DNA of 64,000 nucleotides from Aulosira sp. FACHB-615 (GTDB lineage Bacteria > Cyanobacteriota > Cyanobacteriia > Cyanobacteriales > Nostocaceae). This document shows positions 27,731 to 37,644 of this stretch, in pieces. Below the pieces are notes generated by a model. That model was not told the origin of the DNA and made no database searches. It saw only the letters and a list, made by a program, of their open reading frames with translations. Each line of letters starts with the position of its first letter. Positions within the stretch are counted from its first letter, which is position 1. The stretch spans positions 132,098-196,097 of the forward strand of contig NZ_JACJSE010000012.1 of NCBI RefSeq assembly GCF_014698045.1, given 5' to 3'. The translations under genes were made by a program, and so were the position numbers.

Positions 27731-28510
27731 CTACACTTTGATAGCGATAATGCGAATTCTGCGATAGTCTGCCAGCCAAACATGATTGTTGTAAAGTGTA
27801 GGCTTGAGGTAGTCTTCAACATTACGAATCACTTCTACTTGTTCCAAAGCCGAAAGGTTGGTGAAAAAATTACTAGCAAACATTTCTAGCCAGTTTTTGA
27901 TACCTGCTGTCTCATCTGCTAAGACAGTGGGGCGGGGAAACAAAATAGCATGAGTAACTTCAAACCCTTGTTTTTCCAGTAAACTACTATACTCACTAAT
28001 ACTAGGAAAATACCAAGGATTGAAAGTTTGGGGGTGAGATAGACCAATTTTTGCCAAAGCCATATACAAGGCTTGAACTATAGATTCTACGTTACCTTTA
28101 CCACCAAATTCCGCAACAAAACGCCCTCCTGGTTTGAGTGCTTGATATATGGAGGCGATCGCAGCATCGGCTTCTTTGATCCAATGCAAGGTAGCATTAG
28201 AAAATACAGCATCAAATAGTTTGTCTATTTGCAAGTTACGAGCATCAGCAATTTCAAACCGTAAATCAGGATAATTTTGTCGCGCCTTTTCAATCATTGT
28301 GGCGGCGCTATCAATTCCCATCACCTCAGCACCAGACTCAGCAATTTTCGCAGCAAGTTGCCCAGTTCCACAACCTAAATCTAAAATCAATTCTCCCGGT
28401 TTGGGGTTCAGCCATTGCAATAAATCTTCGCCATATTGCCACACAAAAGCGTGTTTATCTTCATAAAGCAAAGCATTCCAATTATCTTTGGATGGCGAAA
28501 TCTGATTCAT
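27731..28510 (-). CDS. Class I SAM-dependent methyltransferase
   Basis: About 259 residues from the ATG at 28510; the longer frame begins at a TTG inside a repeat end. SAM-binding motif I is ILDLGCGTGQLAAKIA, followed by the acidic end of beta-2 (VMGIDSAATMIEKAR), ADARNL (motif II region), and the post-motif FDAVFSNATLHWI. The last is typical of trans-aconitate methyltransferase (Tam)/UbiE-like enzymes. The C-terminal third is helical and probably sets the substrate. Tam homologues methylate small carboxylic acids, but the substrate here cannot be read from sequence. It stands alone. Confidence 0.82.
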   Translation of the reverse strand: MNQISPSKDNWNALLYEDKHAFVWQYGEDLLQWLNPKPGELILDLGCGTGQLAAKIAESGAEVMGIDSAATMIEKARQNYPDLRFEIADARNLQIDKLFDAVFSNATLHWIKEADAAIASIYQALKPGGRFVAEFGGKGNVESIVQALYMALAKIGLSHPQTFNPWYFPSISEYSSLLEKQGFEVTHAILFPRPTVLADETAGIKNWLEMFASNFFTNLSALEQVEVIRNVEDYLKPTLYNNHVWLADYRRIRIIAIKV

Positions 28511-28520
28511 GTTCAGTAAA

Positions 28521-28650
28521 ATCTTACGCAATGAGAGGAAAAATCAAGAGTTTGAAGAAGGGTGTAGGAGTCTTAGGTATTCAAAACCCTTACACCCCCA
28601 CACCCTTACACCCAACTTCAACAACTAACCTTTGTGCGAAAATTACGCCG
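28521..28650. repeat. Hairpin element related to the ACTTACGCA family
   Basis: It starts TCTTACGCA and contains GGGTGTAGG...TATTCAAAACCCTTACACCC. It ends near CTTTGTGCGAAAAT, matching in order the element at 57.68-57.80 kb, whose ends are perfect. It fills the gap between the methyltransferase start and the ycf45 stop. Confidence 0.5.
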
Positions 28651-30379
28651 GATAAATCCTTAAGCGACGATTAGGTTCTTCGCCAAAACTATGGGATTTG
28701 AGGCGATAATGTTCTACCAACTCATGCTGCATTTTGCGGACTTGGGGAGAACGGGGCAGTAACTCTACTGGTTGTCCTTTAGGAATGACAATTTGCTCGA
28801 CTGCAAGTCTAGCTTCTTCTAGGGCATCAATTTCGTCATCGCTACCACTGTGCAGAAAAAGTTGCAATTCGCGGTCATCAGCAATTTCTGGTTCATCGAT
28901 GTTCAATAACCGCCGCAGTCCACGGGTAATTTGCGGAATGGTGCTGGCTTTAATCATGTGGATAGGCACATGACGGGCTTTAGCCATTTGCCGTAGTTTA
29001 GCGTGGTTTTTGACATGCGATCGCAATGCCAAAATTGCATCAGCACTATCGATGTCTTTTGTCAATACCACAGGCAAAGTCAGCACACTAACTACCTGTT
29101 CTAATTGGTGGCGACTCACCCCATAAGGATAAACATGCAGTGGCAAATCTTCCCCGTTGGGGCCAGCGTTCTTCGTGGCGGCGAAATCAATGGTGTCGGA
29201 GTAGTTAAAGGATTCCTCTAGCAAGCGGTCAAACTCGCTCTGTCCAGTTGTTTTTTCCCTCTCTAGACTCAATGGCGGAAGTGCCACCATCTGTCCCGAT
29301 GCCCGCCAGCCACTAGACTGTCGCCCAGAGGAGAAAGTGTCTTCCCCACTCGCTAAATGACCGCCACGACCATTCACCACCGATAGCTGTCGAGTCATGA
29401 CAACTTTGCCATTATCATCCACAGTGCGGGTTTGTGGGCTTGGTTGCCGTCCACGCAATAAAGTATCTACTGTGTCAGCAACACTTTCGTGAACTACCCA
29501 ACGCTGTCGTTCTAACATCTCTACAGCAATTTCAAAGGTAGGCGGAGCTTTACGCTCTAACACCGTTTTTTGCGAACCACGCCTTCTGGCTTCGTCGTCT
29601 CCCAGTGTCACAGCCTGAATCCCACCAACCAAATCAGAAAGTGTGGGGTTTTTGATCAGGTTTTCAATTTGGTTCCCATGAGCAGTGCCTACTAACTGCA
29701 CACCACGTTCGGCAATGGTACGCGCTGCTAAAGCTTCCAGTTCGGTGCCGATTTCATCAATCACAATTACTTCCGGCATGTGATTTTCCACTGCCTCAAT
29801 CATGACTTGATGCTGAAGTTCTGGATGAGCTACTTGCATCCTTCTCGCACGACCAATGGCAGGGTGAGCAATATCGCCATCTCCCGCAATTTCGTTGGAG
29901 GTGTCGATAATTACTACTCGTTTGTTTAGCTCATCTGCCAACACACGGGCAATTTCCCGCAGGGCAGTAGTTTTACCCACACCTGGACGACCTAGCATGA
30001 GAATGGATTTACCTGTTTCTACCAAATCGCGGATCATACCGATAGTACCGAATACCGCACGACCAACACGACAGGTTAAGCCAATTATCTTACCATTCCG
30101 ATTGCGGATAGCACTGATCCGATGCAAAGTTTGCTCAATTCCTGCTCGATTATCTCCGCCAAAGGTGCCGACTCGCTGAATACAATCATCAATTTGTGCT
30201 TGAGTTACGGGTGTTTCACTCAGATACTCAGCTTGATTAGGAAAGCGAGCTTCTGGGCGACGACCCAAATCCAAGACTACTTCAACTAAACTATCTCGCT
30301 GAGGATGATTTTCTAGTACTTGTCGCAAGTCTTGGGGCAAGATGTCTAATAACTTTTGGAGATCGTCTTTAATCGTCAT
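28643..30379 (-). CDS. ycf45: Ycf45-type AAA ATPase with R3H domain
   Basis: About 578 residues from the ATG at 30379; an upstream in-frame start at 30466 would overlap ldpA by 47 bp and lacks support. The N-terminal part resembles SpoIIIAA-like ATPases: Walker A GRPGVGKTT near residues 130-138, Walker B VIVIDEIGTE, then a sensor region GTAHGNQIENLI. The middle linker (about 340-400) is low-complexity. The C-terminal end has HELVEHYRLKSHSFGEEP, the R3H single-stranded nucleic-acid-binding motif. Homologues are encoded in some algal chloroplast genomes as ycf45. The cellular role is unproven; RNA or ssDNA handling is likely from R3H. It follows ldpA on the same strand and is probably co-transcribed. 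Confidence 0.85.
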   Translation of the reverse strand: MTIKDDLQKLLDILPQDLRQVLENHPQRDSLVEVVLDLGRRPEARFPNQAEYLSETPVTQAQIDDCIQRVGTFGGDNRAGIEQTLHRISAIRNRNGKIIGLTCRVGRAVFGTIGMIRDLVETGKSILMLGRPGVGKTTALREIARVLADELNKRVVIIDTSNEIAGDGDIAHPAIGRARRMQVAHPELQHQVMIEAVENHMPEVIVIDEIGTELEALAARTIAERGVQLVGTAHGNQIENLIKNPTLSDLVGGIQAVTLGDDEARRRGSQKTVLERKAPPTFEIAVEMLERQRWVVHESVADTVDTLLRGRQPSPQTRTVDDNGKVVMTRQLSVVNGRGGHLASGEDTFSSGRQSSGWRASGQMVALPPLSLEREKTTGQSEFDRLLEESFNYSDTIDFAATKNAGPNGEDLPLHVYPYGVSRHQLEQVVSVLTLPVVLTKDIDSADAILALRSHVKNHAKLRQMAKARHVPIHMIKASTIPQITRGLRRLLNIDEPEIADDRELQLFLHSGSDDEIDALEEARLAVEQIVIPKGQPVELLPRSPQVRKMQHELVEHYRLKSHSFGEEPNRRLRIYPA

Positions 30380-30419
30380 GCTTTCTATGGTGACGTTTTG
30401 AGAGATAACGAACGAGCGA

Positions 30420-31589
30420 TTATCGCTCTTGCTGTGACTTGATCTGGGAAACGAGAGAATAGGCAAGCCCTACAGCTTCCCACAATAAGTCCGGTTCTGA
30501 TTCCAGGTGGACATTCCCTTGAACACTGGCGTAATTCACCTCCTTATTCTCCAACTGTTCGAGAATTGGCGACAGCAATACACGGGCATAGCTTCCGTAG
30601 GCGACTCCTGCTATTGAGGCAGAGGGGAGGAGGGGCAGAGGGGCAGAGGGGAAGGAAGAATTGTTCTCCCCTGCACCCCTGCTCCCCTGCACCCCTGCTC
30701 TCTTCAGTAGTCCCATTGCCTTTAACTTAGCAACGGTGTAGCTATTTGTGCCACCTGCTAACTGCACATATCCGGGTAGGTTCGCTGCCAAAACTTTTTG
30801 TCCTAATTTGACTGCCGCCGTAGTGGTACCATCTCCAATATCACCACTCATCGGACGACCATCGGTTTGCCAAATTAAACTACGAGGACGTGGGGTAATT
30901 AGTTCATAAATTGCTTTTAAGTAATCAATCATGCCATCGCCATCAGGACAACTGATAGCCAATAACTGAAGTTGTTCAGCCCAAGGTGAAATTGCTTGCC
31001 ATAATTTTTGAAATTCTACTAATCTGCCGACTTGTGTATGAATTTCTACGGCATTTACTCCTGTGGAAATTACCATTGGCGCGATCGCCTCTGGTGTTGA
31101 TATATATGATCTAGTATAAATTATATCGTAAGGGCATAATGGGATGCAACGACCACAACCGTAACATTTCTGAGATTCTACCCCAGAAAAATTATCTGGT
31201 TTCCGGTTAAATGCGATCGCCTGTGCCGGACAAACTCGCTCACATGGTCTAAGACAGTCAGAGGGACAATGAACGGCATCAAACTCGGCTTTGCGAAAAT
31301 GGGGGTCTTCACCATCATTCAAACTCACCATTAACAAAGGCGAACCACCTTGATAGTCGAAGCCTCGTTCTTGGGCGGCTTTAGTCAGGTTTTTAGCTGC
31401 TTGCAGTCCGGCTTTGGCTGCTGCTATCACCGCCGGGTCAGCAGCGACATCTATACAGTCAGCACCCGCCAAAGTGTAGGCTAAAGTTAAACTTCTGACT
31501 GCTGGCAAATGTTGGTAGCTGGCTCCACAAATGAGCTTGAACCAGCGACCGTTTTCCAGGGAATGTAAAGGGGCAAACAAATCAGTCAC
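30420..31589 (-). CDS. ldpA: Circadian input iron-sulfur protein LdpA, with repeat-derived insert
   Basis: A 389-residue protein. The N-terminus (GRWFKLICGASYQHLPAVR) matches light-dependent period protein A, which senses redox through Fe-S clusters and tunes the KaiABC clock via CikA. Cys motifs for two 4Fe-4S clusters are visible: CPSDCLRPCERVCP and CYGCGRCIPLCP. A GTG start is used. Between LKAMGLLK and IAGVAYGSYAR lies an in-frame low-complexity stretch of about 30 residues (rich in G, S, P, L). It is encoded by purine/pyrimidine repeat DNA at about 30617-30707 (GGCAGAGGGG and CTGCACCCCTG units), probably a repeat element captured in the gene. The tail gene ycf45 follows at a 40-bp gap. 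Confidence 0.88.
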   Translation of the reverse strand: MTDLFAPLHSLENGRWFKLICGASYQHLPAVRSLTLAYTLAGADCIDVAADPAVIAAAKAGLQAAKNLTKAAQERGFDYQGGSPLLMVSLNDGEDPHFRKAEFDAVHCPSDCLRPCERVCPAQAIAFNRKPDNFSGVESQKCYGCGRCIPLCPYDIIYTRSYISTPEAIAPMVISTGVNAVEIHTQVGRLVEFQKLWQAISPWAEQLQLLAISCPDGDGMIDYLKAIYELITPRPRSLIWQTDGRPMSGDIGDGTTTAAVKLGQKVLAANLPGYVQLAGGTNSYTVAKLKAMGLLKRAGVQGSRGAGENNSSFPSAPLPLLPSASIAGVAYGSYARVLLSPILEQLENKEVNYASVQGNVHLESEPDLLWEAVGLAYSLVSQIKSQQER

Positions 31590-31828
31590 ATCTCTATTAT
31601 GCTTTTATGTAACTGAAAATAGTAGTCTTTAATCAATAAAAATTTTTTGACACTATTTTGACTTTCTGAGTAACCAGACTCTCACTTTTGACAGCTAATG
31701 TCAATCAACTGTTGCTCTAAATTCTCTTGCTACCGAGAACAAATCAATATATTTTTGATTTTAAATTATGTAAATTTTATTGCTCAGTATATACCAATCT
31801 ACTTGCTATCCGGTATAAAATCCTATCC

Positions 31829-33664
31829 TCACCACTGGGGCATAGATGCAATAAAGTCAATCACTGTTTCTGGTTTTAAAGGTTGAGAAAACAGAAACCC
31901 TTGAGCAAAGTCACAGTTCAAACTTCTTAATTTTACTAATTGTTCTTGAGTTTCTACGCCTTCAGCAATCACAGTCATATTCATAGATTTAGCAATACTA
32001 ATTATTGTTGGTACTAGTCCTAGATTATCTTGATAAAACTGCATTCTAGTAATAAAAGACTTATCAATTTTTAAAGAATCTAAAGGCAAACTATGGATAT
32101 AGCTGAGAGAAGAGTAACCAGTACCAAAATCATCCATTACTAACTTGACGTTGCGTTGTTTGATTTCCTCAATCATGCTTCTCACCGCATGAGTATTTTC
32201 CATAATCACACTTTCGGTAATTTCTAATTCTAGATTTTTGGGATTAACTTTGGTGTCATGAATAATTTGATCAATTTGGTTAATTAAGTTAGCTTGGGTA
32301 AACAGACGCGCACTTAAATTAACACTCATCGTTAAATTTTTAGGAATATTTGGATGCTCTTGCCAAAGGCGTAATTGTTGACAAGCTGATTGTAAAACCC
32401 AGATATCAATTTCGTTAATCAAACCTGTTTCTTCGGCTATGGGGATAAACTCTGTGGGAGCCATTAAACCCCGCACAGGATGTTGCCAACGGACTAATGC
32501 TTCAAAGCCAGTAATTTGACCAGTACTTAAGGTAATAATCGGCTGATAATAAATAATCAACTCTCTTCTTTCAATGGCTCGCCGCAGATCATTTTCAATT
32601 TCTAACAGTTGAATAGCTTCTTGGTACATTGCCGGGTCAAAGACTTTATAACTGGCTTTACCTTGCGCTTTAGCACGATACATAGCTGTGTCGGCATCCC
32701 GTAATAAATACTCTGGTTTTTCGTAATCTTTACAACCCCAATTAATCCCAATACTAGCATTCATAAATACTTCATATCTAGACAATTTAAATGTCATAGA
32801 TAGTTCTTGGAGCATGAGTTCGGCAACTTGAATTGCGGAATTAATATCGGAAATATTTTCGAGAAGAATACCAAATTCATCACCACCGAGTCTTGCTAGG
32901 GTATCACCAGGATTCAAGCATGATTGCAGACGACGCGCAATCGCAATCAGTAATTCATCTCCCACAAGATGACCGAGAGAATCATTGACAACTTTGAAGC
33001 GATCGCAATCTAAATATAGGACAGCAAAATGATAGTTTTTATCTTCTCTCGCTAGGTTAAGAGCTTTGCCTAACTGTCTTAAAAACAAAACCCGATTTGG
33101 TAATCCTGTGAGTGCGTCATGGAGAACTATATCTAGTAATTTATCTTGTAATTGTTGCCGAGAAATTATTTCTCGTTGCAGTTTTTGTAGAGCATTTTCT
33201 AATTCCCAAGTTCGAGATTTGACTCTTTGCTCTAGTTCTGTATTGAGTCTTAAAATTTCTAATCTTGCTTGTCTCAGTTCTAGTTGATTTTGAACGCGCA
33301 CTACAACTTCTTCAAACTCAAAGGGTTTAGTAATATAGTCTACTCCCCCTAATCTAAAACCTTTAATTTTATCGAAGACATCATCTAAAGCACTAATAAA
33401 AATTACGGGAATATCTGCGGTTAAATCCCAACTCTTAAACCGCCGACAAACTTCATAGCCGTCAACTTCCGGCATCATAATATCAAGTAAAATTAGATCC
33501 GGTAAAACAGTTTGACAAGCAGTTAAAGCCATTTGCCAGTTTAACGCTTTACGGACGTTGTATCCTTTTCTAGCCAGTAGAGAGGATAAAACTCTCAAGT
33601 TATCTGCCTTGTCGTCAATTATTAAGATATCTTTTTTATCCGGGTCTAACTGCTGGTGGTTCAT
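31829..33664 (-). CDS. REC-GGDEF-EAL response regulator (cyclic-di-GMP turnover)
   Basis: A 611-residue protein. The receiver domain is residues 10-125, with phospho-acceptor Asp61 (LLDIMMPEVDG). A coiled linker spans 126-178. The GGDEF domain has an intact GGDEF signature at 260-264. The EAL domain carries EAL at 388-390 and the downstream NLSARLF, ESVIMEN and MDDFGTGYSS motifs that hold metal and c-di-GMP. The inhibitory RxxD site five residues before GGDEF is absent (NPGD). Both activities could be functional; the phosphorylated REC domain presumably sets the balance. No cognate kinase adjoins it. It likely controls motility, phototaxis or aggregation, as other cyanobacterial c-di-GMP enzymes do. 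Confidence 0.92.
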   Translation of the reverse strand: MNHQQLDPDKKDILIIDDKADNLRVLSSLLARKGYNVRKALNWQMALTACQTVLPDLILLDIMMPEVDGYEVCRRFKSWDLTADIPVIFISALDDVFDKIKGFRLGGVDYITKPFEFEEVVVRVQNQLELRQARLEILRLNTELEQRVKSRTWELENALQKLQREIISRQQLQDKLLDIVLHDALTGLPNRVLFLRQLGKALNLAREDKNYHFAVLYLDCDRFKVVNDSLGHLVGDELLIAIARRLQSCLNPGDTLARLGGDEFGILLENISDINSAIQVAELMLQELSMTFKLSRYEVFMNASIGINWGCKDYEKPEYLLRDADTAMYRAKAQGKASYKVFDPAMYQEAIQLLEIENDLRRAIERRELIIYYQPIITLSTGQITGFEALVRWQHPVRGLMAPTEFIPIAEETGLINEIDIWVLQSACQQLRLWQEHPNIPKNLTMSVNLSARLFTQANLINQIDQIIHDTKVNPKNLELEITESVIMENTHAVRSMIEEIKQRNVKLVMDDFGTGYSSLSYIHSLPLDSLKIDKSFITRMQFYQDNLGLVPTIISIAKSMNMTVIAEGVETQEQLVKLRSLNCDFAQGFLFSQPLKPETVIDFIASMPQW

Positions 33665-34621
33665 TACATCTTGCTTCTCGTCAATTCCATAGTTTTCTCA
33701 AACTGATACTTATTAGCTAAATTGTTGAAAACCCGGCACATTTGATTGTAATCTTATCCTGAAAATATTTTTCTTTGGGATCGCAGATTTGATTTTCTGC
33801 TTGGCATTTGTGAGATGACTTAGCTGCTGTGATCAAAATAGATACCTTACCTGTTCCACAAAAATCGGGAATTCAGTAATACTGAGTTTTCTAATTGGTC
33901 TAGCAGCTTTACTATTGTTGTACTTTATTTTGCAATGCAAGATAAACCAATAGCCTCACAACGACTCTCAATTACAAGACAAAGGTCTTAATTATAACTA
34001 ATATCATGGGTATTTTGGCATAAACCTTGGTAATGAGGAGATGAAACGATTGAGTAAGCGGAAGTTTAAATATCATGGTTGTTGGATTTTTCCCTAGCTC
34101 CCGTTGTGGATAACTCAGGCAATTTTAGATACATAATTTGCTCCGGGTTATTACTGTGTGATACGTTCAAAGCTACAAAGGATATTACTATTTTTAGTAT
34201 AAAGATTTACTTTTGCCAAGCTCTACGCATACATAGCAGAGGCAATTTTATAATTACACTAAGTCCTGAAACTTTTGTATGGCAGCAGAATTTAGACTAT
34301 TGTGGAGTTTGAGATGTTGGATTTTCTTATGATTGACTGGTAAGTTTTTCGGGGATTCATCTATTGCAATCATTTGTCAATTTGGCCTTACTGTAATCTA
34401 GCTTAGTGATATCTCAAGGTTACTGTTTAGCCAAAATCAAAAATAGATGAACACTTGTTTACTCAAGTCTTTGGGAGCAAATTTGAACTTAGAGATTTTT
34501 AGTAAATAGTTTACAAGTCTCGCACTTGCAGCTAAAAACCTGATAATAAATATTCAAATCTTGTAAGCACAATTGCATAATAGCTTAACAGTCATCCAAT
34601 TATTGATATTAATAAAATTTA
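33665..34621. other. Long intergenic region
   Basis: 957 bp of AT-rich DNA. It contains a 50-bp repeat (34336-34385) with an 82 percent identical partner at 44471-44520. A short frame near 34079-34312 lacks an RBS and looks spurious. No RNA gene recognised. Confidence 0.5.
34336..34385 (+). repeat. 50-bp dispersed repeat, copy 1
   Basis: Starts ACTGGTAAG and ends CAATTTGG. Matches 44471-44520 at 41 of 50 positions by eye, same orientation. Confidence 0.55.
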
Positions 34622-35419
34622 TTAATTAATATCTGGAATTATTTCGATTTCATCACCAATTTGTAATATTTTGCCAGATTCTGATATGTGTACTCTAGTA
34701 TTCACACTCAAGCGGTAAAAATGATTAAAGTGTGATAGATTTACTGAGTCTGGTAATGTTGCTTGTCGCTGTTGGATAAATATTTTTTGGAAACTTGGGT
34801 AAACTGCGGCTGAGTCAGGATTCCTGGTTGGGACTACACAACGCTGGCATGGGTTGACTCCAAAAAACTGCACATTTCCCACTCGCAAGGCGACTAATTG
34901 ATCTGGTTCACTAAATAAATGATCTTCCCAAAAAGCTGGTACACCTGCGATTTCAATGTTGGCACGTATCCGACGACGCATTTCATCGACAGTGACACCA
35001 GGAAACCACGAAGCAACTTCTGTTAAAGTTGCTGTACTAATTACAGTTGGGCCAGGAGAATCGGTATCATCAGGAAAACCCATTAGCGAGTTTTGAGCGA
35101 TGGTAAGGGAAAACCCAAAAAAATCACTTAAAGCGGCGGTTAATTTTTCTCTCTCTGTATTTAAATTAAAAACTAATGGTGAATCCTGGTGAGGAATTTT
35201 CAGAGAGATGGTTTGATCGCCAGAGGTGTTTTGATAATCCGCCCGCAGTAAATGAATTTTGGGATGACGCTTACCATTGACAAATTTACTTTGTACATCA
35301 AAAAGGGCGAACTCGCGATCGCCTTTTAATGCGCCACTAGACAAAACCTCGGCTTGTGCCACTTCTACCCCATCTAGTGACTTAATTGGGTAAATTACGA
35401 TTTTGGCTAGGTACGGCAT
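34622..35419 (-). CDS. MOSC domain protein with N-terminal beta-barrel
   Basis: A 265-residue protein. The N-terminal MOSC_N barrel has YPIKSLDGVEVAQAEVLSSGALKGDREFAL as its opening, of which YPIKSL and GDREFAL are typical. The C-terminal MOSC domain carries NPCQRCVVPTRNP, where the conserved Cys of molybdenum-cofactor sulfurase C-terminal/mARC-like proteins lies. The family handles sulfur or molybdenum cofactor-bound sulfur. It is 15 bp downstream of lepB on the same strand and may share its transcript. The substrate is unknown, and no molybdoenzyme gene is nearby. Confidence 0.85.
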   Translation of the reverse strand: MPYLAKIVIYPIKSLDGVEVAQAEVLSSGALKGDREFALFDVQSKFVNGKRHPKIHLLRADYQNTSGDQTISLKIPHQDSPLVFNLNTEREKLTAALSDFFGFSLTIAQNSLMGFPDDTDSPGPTVISTATLTEVASWFPGVTVDEMRRRIRANIEIAGVPAFWEDHLFSEPDQLVALRVGNVQFFGVNPCQRCVVPTRNPDSAAVYPSFQKIFIQQRQATLPDSVNLSHFNHFYRLSVNTRVHISESGKILQIGDEIEIIPDIN

Positions 35420-35434
35420 TTTCAGATAACTTGG

Positions 35435-36076
35435 TTAGGGATACAAGGGTGATTTATCAATACCGCCAACATGATTTAACGGCCAAAAGCGCAATACAGC
35501 CCGACCGATAATATTCTCGCGGGGTACAACACCCCAACAACGGCTATCGTAACTGCTGTTACGGTTGTCACCTAAAACTAGGTAAGCATTTGGCGGTATT
35601 GTCTGCGCTTTAGCTAGGAAAGCTGGTTGCTGTCCAGAGGTGCAAACATCAACCACTGTGCGCTGGCTAGAACCTAAATAAGCTTCTTCTTCCAAGGGTT
35701 TGTTATTAATGTAGACTTTACCATCACGCAGTTCTACTGTTTCTCCTGGTAAGCCAATCACACGTTTAATAAACGCATCTTGATATTGTTCACGCTTGAG
35801 TTCGTCAGTGGGTGAAAAAACCACAATATCTCCCCGTTGGGGGCTGGCAAACTTATACTTCAACTTATCAACAATAATCTTGTCTGCTTCCCACTGGTTT
35901 TGAGTCCCATGCAAAGTTGGTTCCATAGAACCAGAAGGAATCCAGCGAGCTTCAGCAACAAAAGTACGAATGCCCAGGGCAAGAACGATACTTAATACAA
36001 CTGTTCTACCTAGCTCGGCAATCCAGGAATTATCGGGTTTTTGATTAGAATTTTGATCAGACACTTGATTTTGCAT
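35435..36076 (-). CDS. lepB: Signal peptidase I
   Basis: A 213-residue protein. One transmembrane helix at about 22-40 anchors it. Catalytic Ser50 lies in WIPSGSMEPTL, and the general-base Lys104 in FIKRVIGLPGE. Box E reads YLVLGDNRNSSYDSRCWG. It removes signal peptides of Sec/Tat substrates at the periplasmic or thylakoid-lumen face. The length is typical of the short cyanobacterial/plastid type. The Asn/Gln-rich N-terminus is cytoplasmic. It is followed by the MOSC gene. Confidence 0.94.
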   Translation of the reverse strand: MQNQVSDQNSNQKPDNSWIAELGRTVVLSIVLALGIRTFVAEARWIPSGSMEPTLHGTQNQWEADKIIVDKLKYKFASPQRGDIVVFSPTDELKREQYQDAFIKRVIGLPGETVELRDGKVYINNKPLEEEAYLGSSQRTVVDVCTSGQQPAFLAKAQTIPPNAYLVLGDNRNSSYDSRCWGVVPRENIIGRAVLRFWPLNHVGGIDKSPLYP

Positions 36077-36321
36077 GAAAGTACTGAAGTAAGGAAAAGT
36101 GTAGTAATTAACTAGCTTAGGGAAAGTCTATCTGTTAATTTTAACGAGAAAATTAGGTTCTCTAGGTGAGTTTTAGCATCTTTACAGACAGATGTATAAG
36201 TTAAAAATAAACTTTTTTTGAATCAGCTGCAAAAATTGATCATAGAAAGAGCAAGCAAGTTTCATCTAAGATTAAAGCTTGCCGTCACACATAACTCCTT
36301 TCCTTCAAATTTTTTAGCTCC

Positions 36322-37644
36322 ATGTCATCTTCAGAAAGTTTACTAATTCGCCGCGCTCGCATTGTCCTACCCAATGGTGAATTCATGGTTGGGGATGTAC
36401 TTGTGCGCGATCGCCTCATCCAAGAAGTGGCACCGGAGATTGCTGGTACCATTGTCACCAGAGAGGTTGACGCACAAGGGTTAACTTTGTTGCCAGGAGT
36501 TATCGACCCGCAAGTGCATTTTCGGGAACCAGGACTAGAACATAAAGAAGATTTATTTACCGCTAGTTGTGCCTGTGCTAAGGGCGGTGTAACTTCGTTT
36601 TTAGAAATGCCTAATACCCGCCCCCTGACTACTACTCAAGCGGCATTAGATGATAAACTCCAACGGGCAGCTAGTAAGTGTGTAGTGAATTATGGCTTTT
36701 TTATTGGTGCAACCGCAGAAGTTTTGCCAGATTTACTCACAGCCCAACCAACACCAGGAATTAAAGTTTTCATGGGTTCGATGCACGGTCAGTTACTGGT
36801 TGACCAAGATACTGTGCTGGAAGCCATTTTCGCCCAAGGCGATCGCTTAATTGCGGTTCACGCTGAAGACCAAGAACGCATTAATCAACGACGACAAGAG
36901 TTTGCTGGTATTCATGACCCAGCAATTCACTCCCAAATTCAAGATAATCAAGCGGCGCTGTTAGCTACCCAAAAAGCCTTAAATCTTTCTAAAAAATATC
37001 AGCGTCGGCTACATATATTACATCTGTCCACAGGCGAAGAAGCTGAGTTGTTACGTCAAGACAAACCGCGTTGGGTGACTGCGGAGGTCACACCACAGCA
37101 TTTGCTATTAAATAGCAGTGCTTATCAAGATATTGGCACTTTAGCGCAAATGAATCCGCCATTGCGATCGCCCCACGATAACGAAGTTCTCTGGCAAGCG
37201 TTACGGGATGGTGTGATTGATTTTATCGCCACCGACCATGCCCCCCACACCTTGGCAGAAAAAGCCCAAGAATACCCCAATACACCTTCGGGAATGCCCG
37301 GTGTCGAGACTTCTTTACCATTGATGTTAACTGCGGCAATGCAAGGAAAATGTACTGTGGCGCAAGTTGCCAACTGGATGTCTAATGCGGTGGCGCAAGC
37401 TTATAAAATTCCGCATAAAGGAGCGATCGCACCTGGTTACGATGCCGATTTAGTCTTGGTAGACTTGGATAATTACAGTCCCGTCCGTCGGGAAGATTTG
37501 TTAACCAAATGTGGTTGGAGTCCCTTTGAAGGTTGGAACCTCACAGGCTGGCCTGTCATCACAATTGTGGGTGGACAAATTGTCTATGAACAAAATCGCG
37601 TTAATACTGACGTGCGCGGTCAAGCTTTAACTTTCTCTTCATAA
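36322..37644 (+). CDS. pyrC: Dihydroorotase (type I-like, Gln in place of first metal His)
   Basis: A 440-residue amidohydrolase. The metal-site strand reads GVIDPQVHFREPG, so the first His of the usual HxH is Gln64 while His66 and Arg68 remain. Further motifs are EMPNTRP, MGSMHGQLL, HLSTGEEAELL and IATDHAPHT (the catalytic Asp and substrate loop). It would cyclise carbamoyl aspartate to dihydroorotate in pyrimidine synthesis. The QVH variant is, to my knowledge, common in a branch of bacterial dihydroorotases, so activity is likely retained with altered metal ligation, though a non-catalytic partner role is possible. It is monocistronic, with a GTGCTGA repeat and hairpin after the stop. Confidence 0.85.
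   Translation: MSSSESLLIRRARIVLPNGEFMVGDVLVRDRLIQEVAPEIAGTIVTREVDAQGLTLLPGVIDPQVHFREPGLEHKEDLFTASCACAKGGVTSFLEMPNTRPLTTTQAALDDKLQRAASKCVVNYGFFIGATAEVLPDLLTAQPTPGIKVFMGSMHGQLLVDQDTVLEAIFAQGDRLIAVHAEDQERINQRRQEFAGIHDPAIHSQIQDNQAALLATQKALNLSKKYQRRLHILHLSTGEEAELLRQDKPRWVTAEVTPQHLLLNSSAYQDIGTLAQMNPPLRSPHDNEVLWQALRDGVIDFIATDHAPHTLAEKAQEYPNTPSGMPGVETSLPLMLTAAMQGKCTVAQVANWMSNAVAQAYKIPHKGAIAPGYDADLVLVDLDNYSPVRREDLLTKCGWSPFEGWNLTGWPVITIVGGQIVYEQNRVNTDVRGQALTFSS

Noticed and set aside
34079..34312. Plus-strand 77-codon frame in the gap before the MOSC gene
   Set aside because: No RBS, no recognisable domain, AT-rich composition like the flanks.
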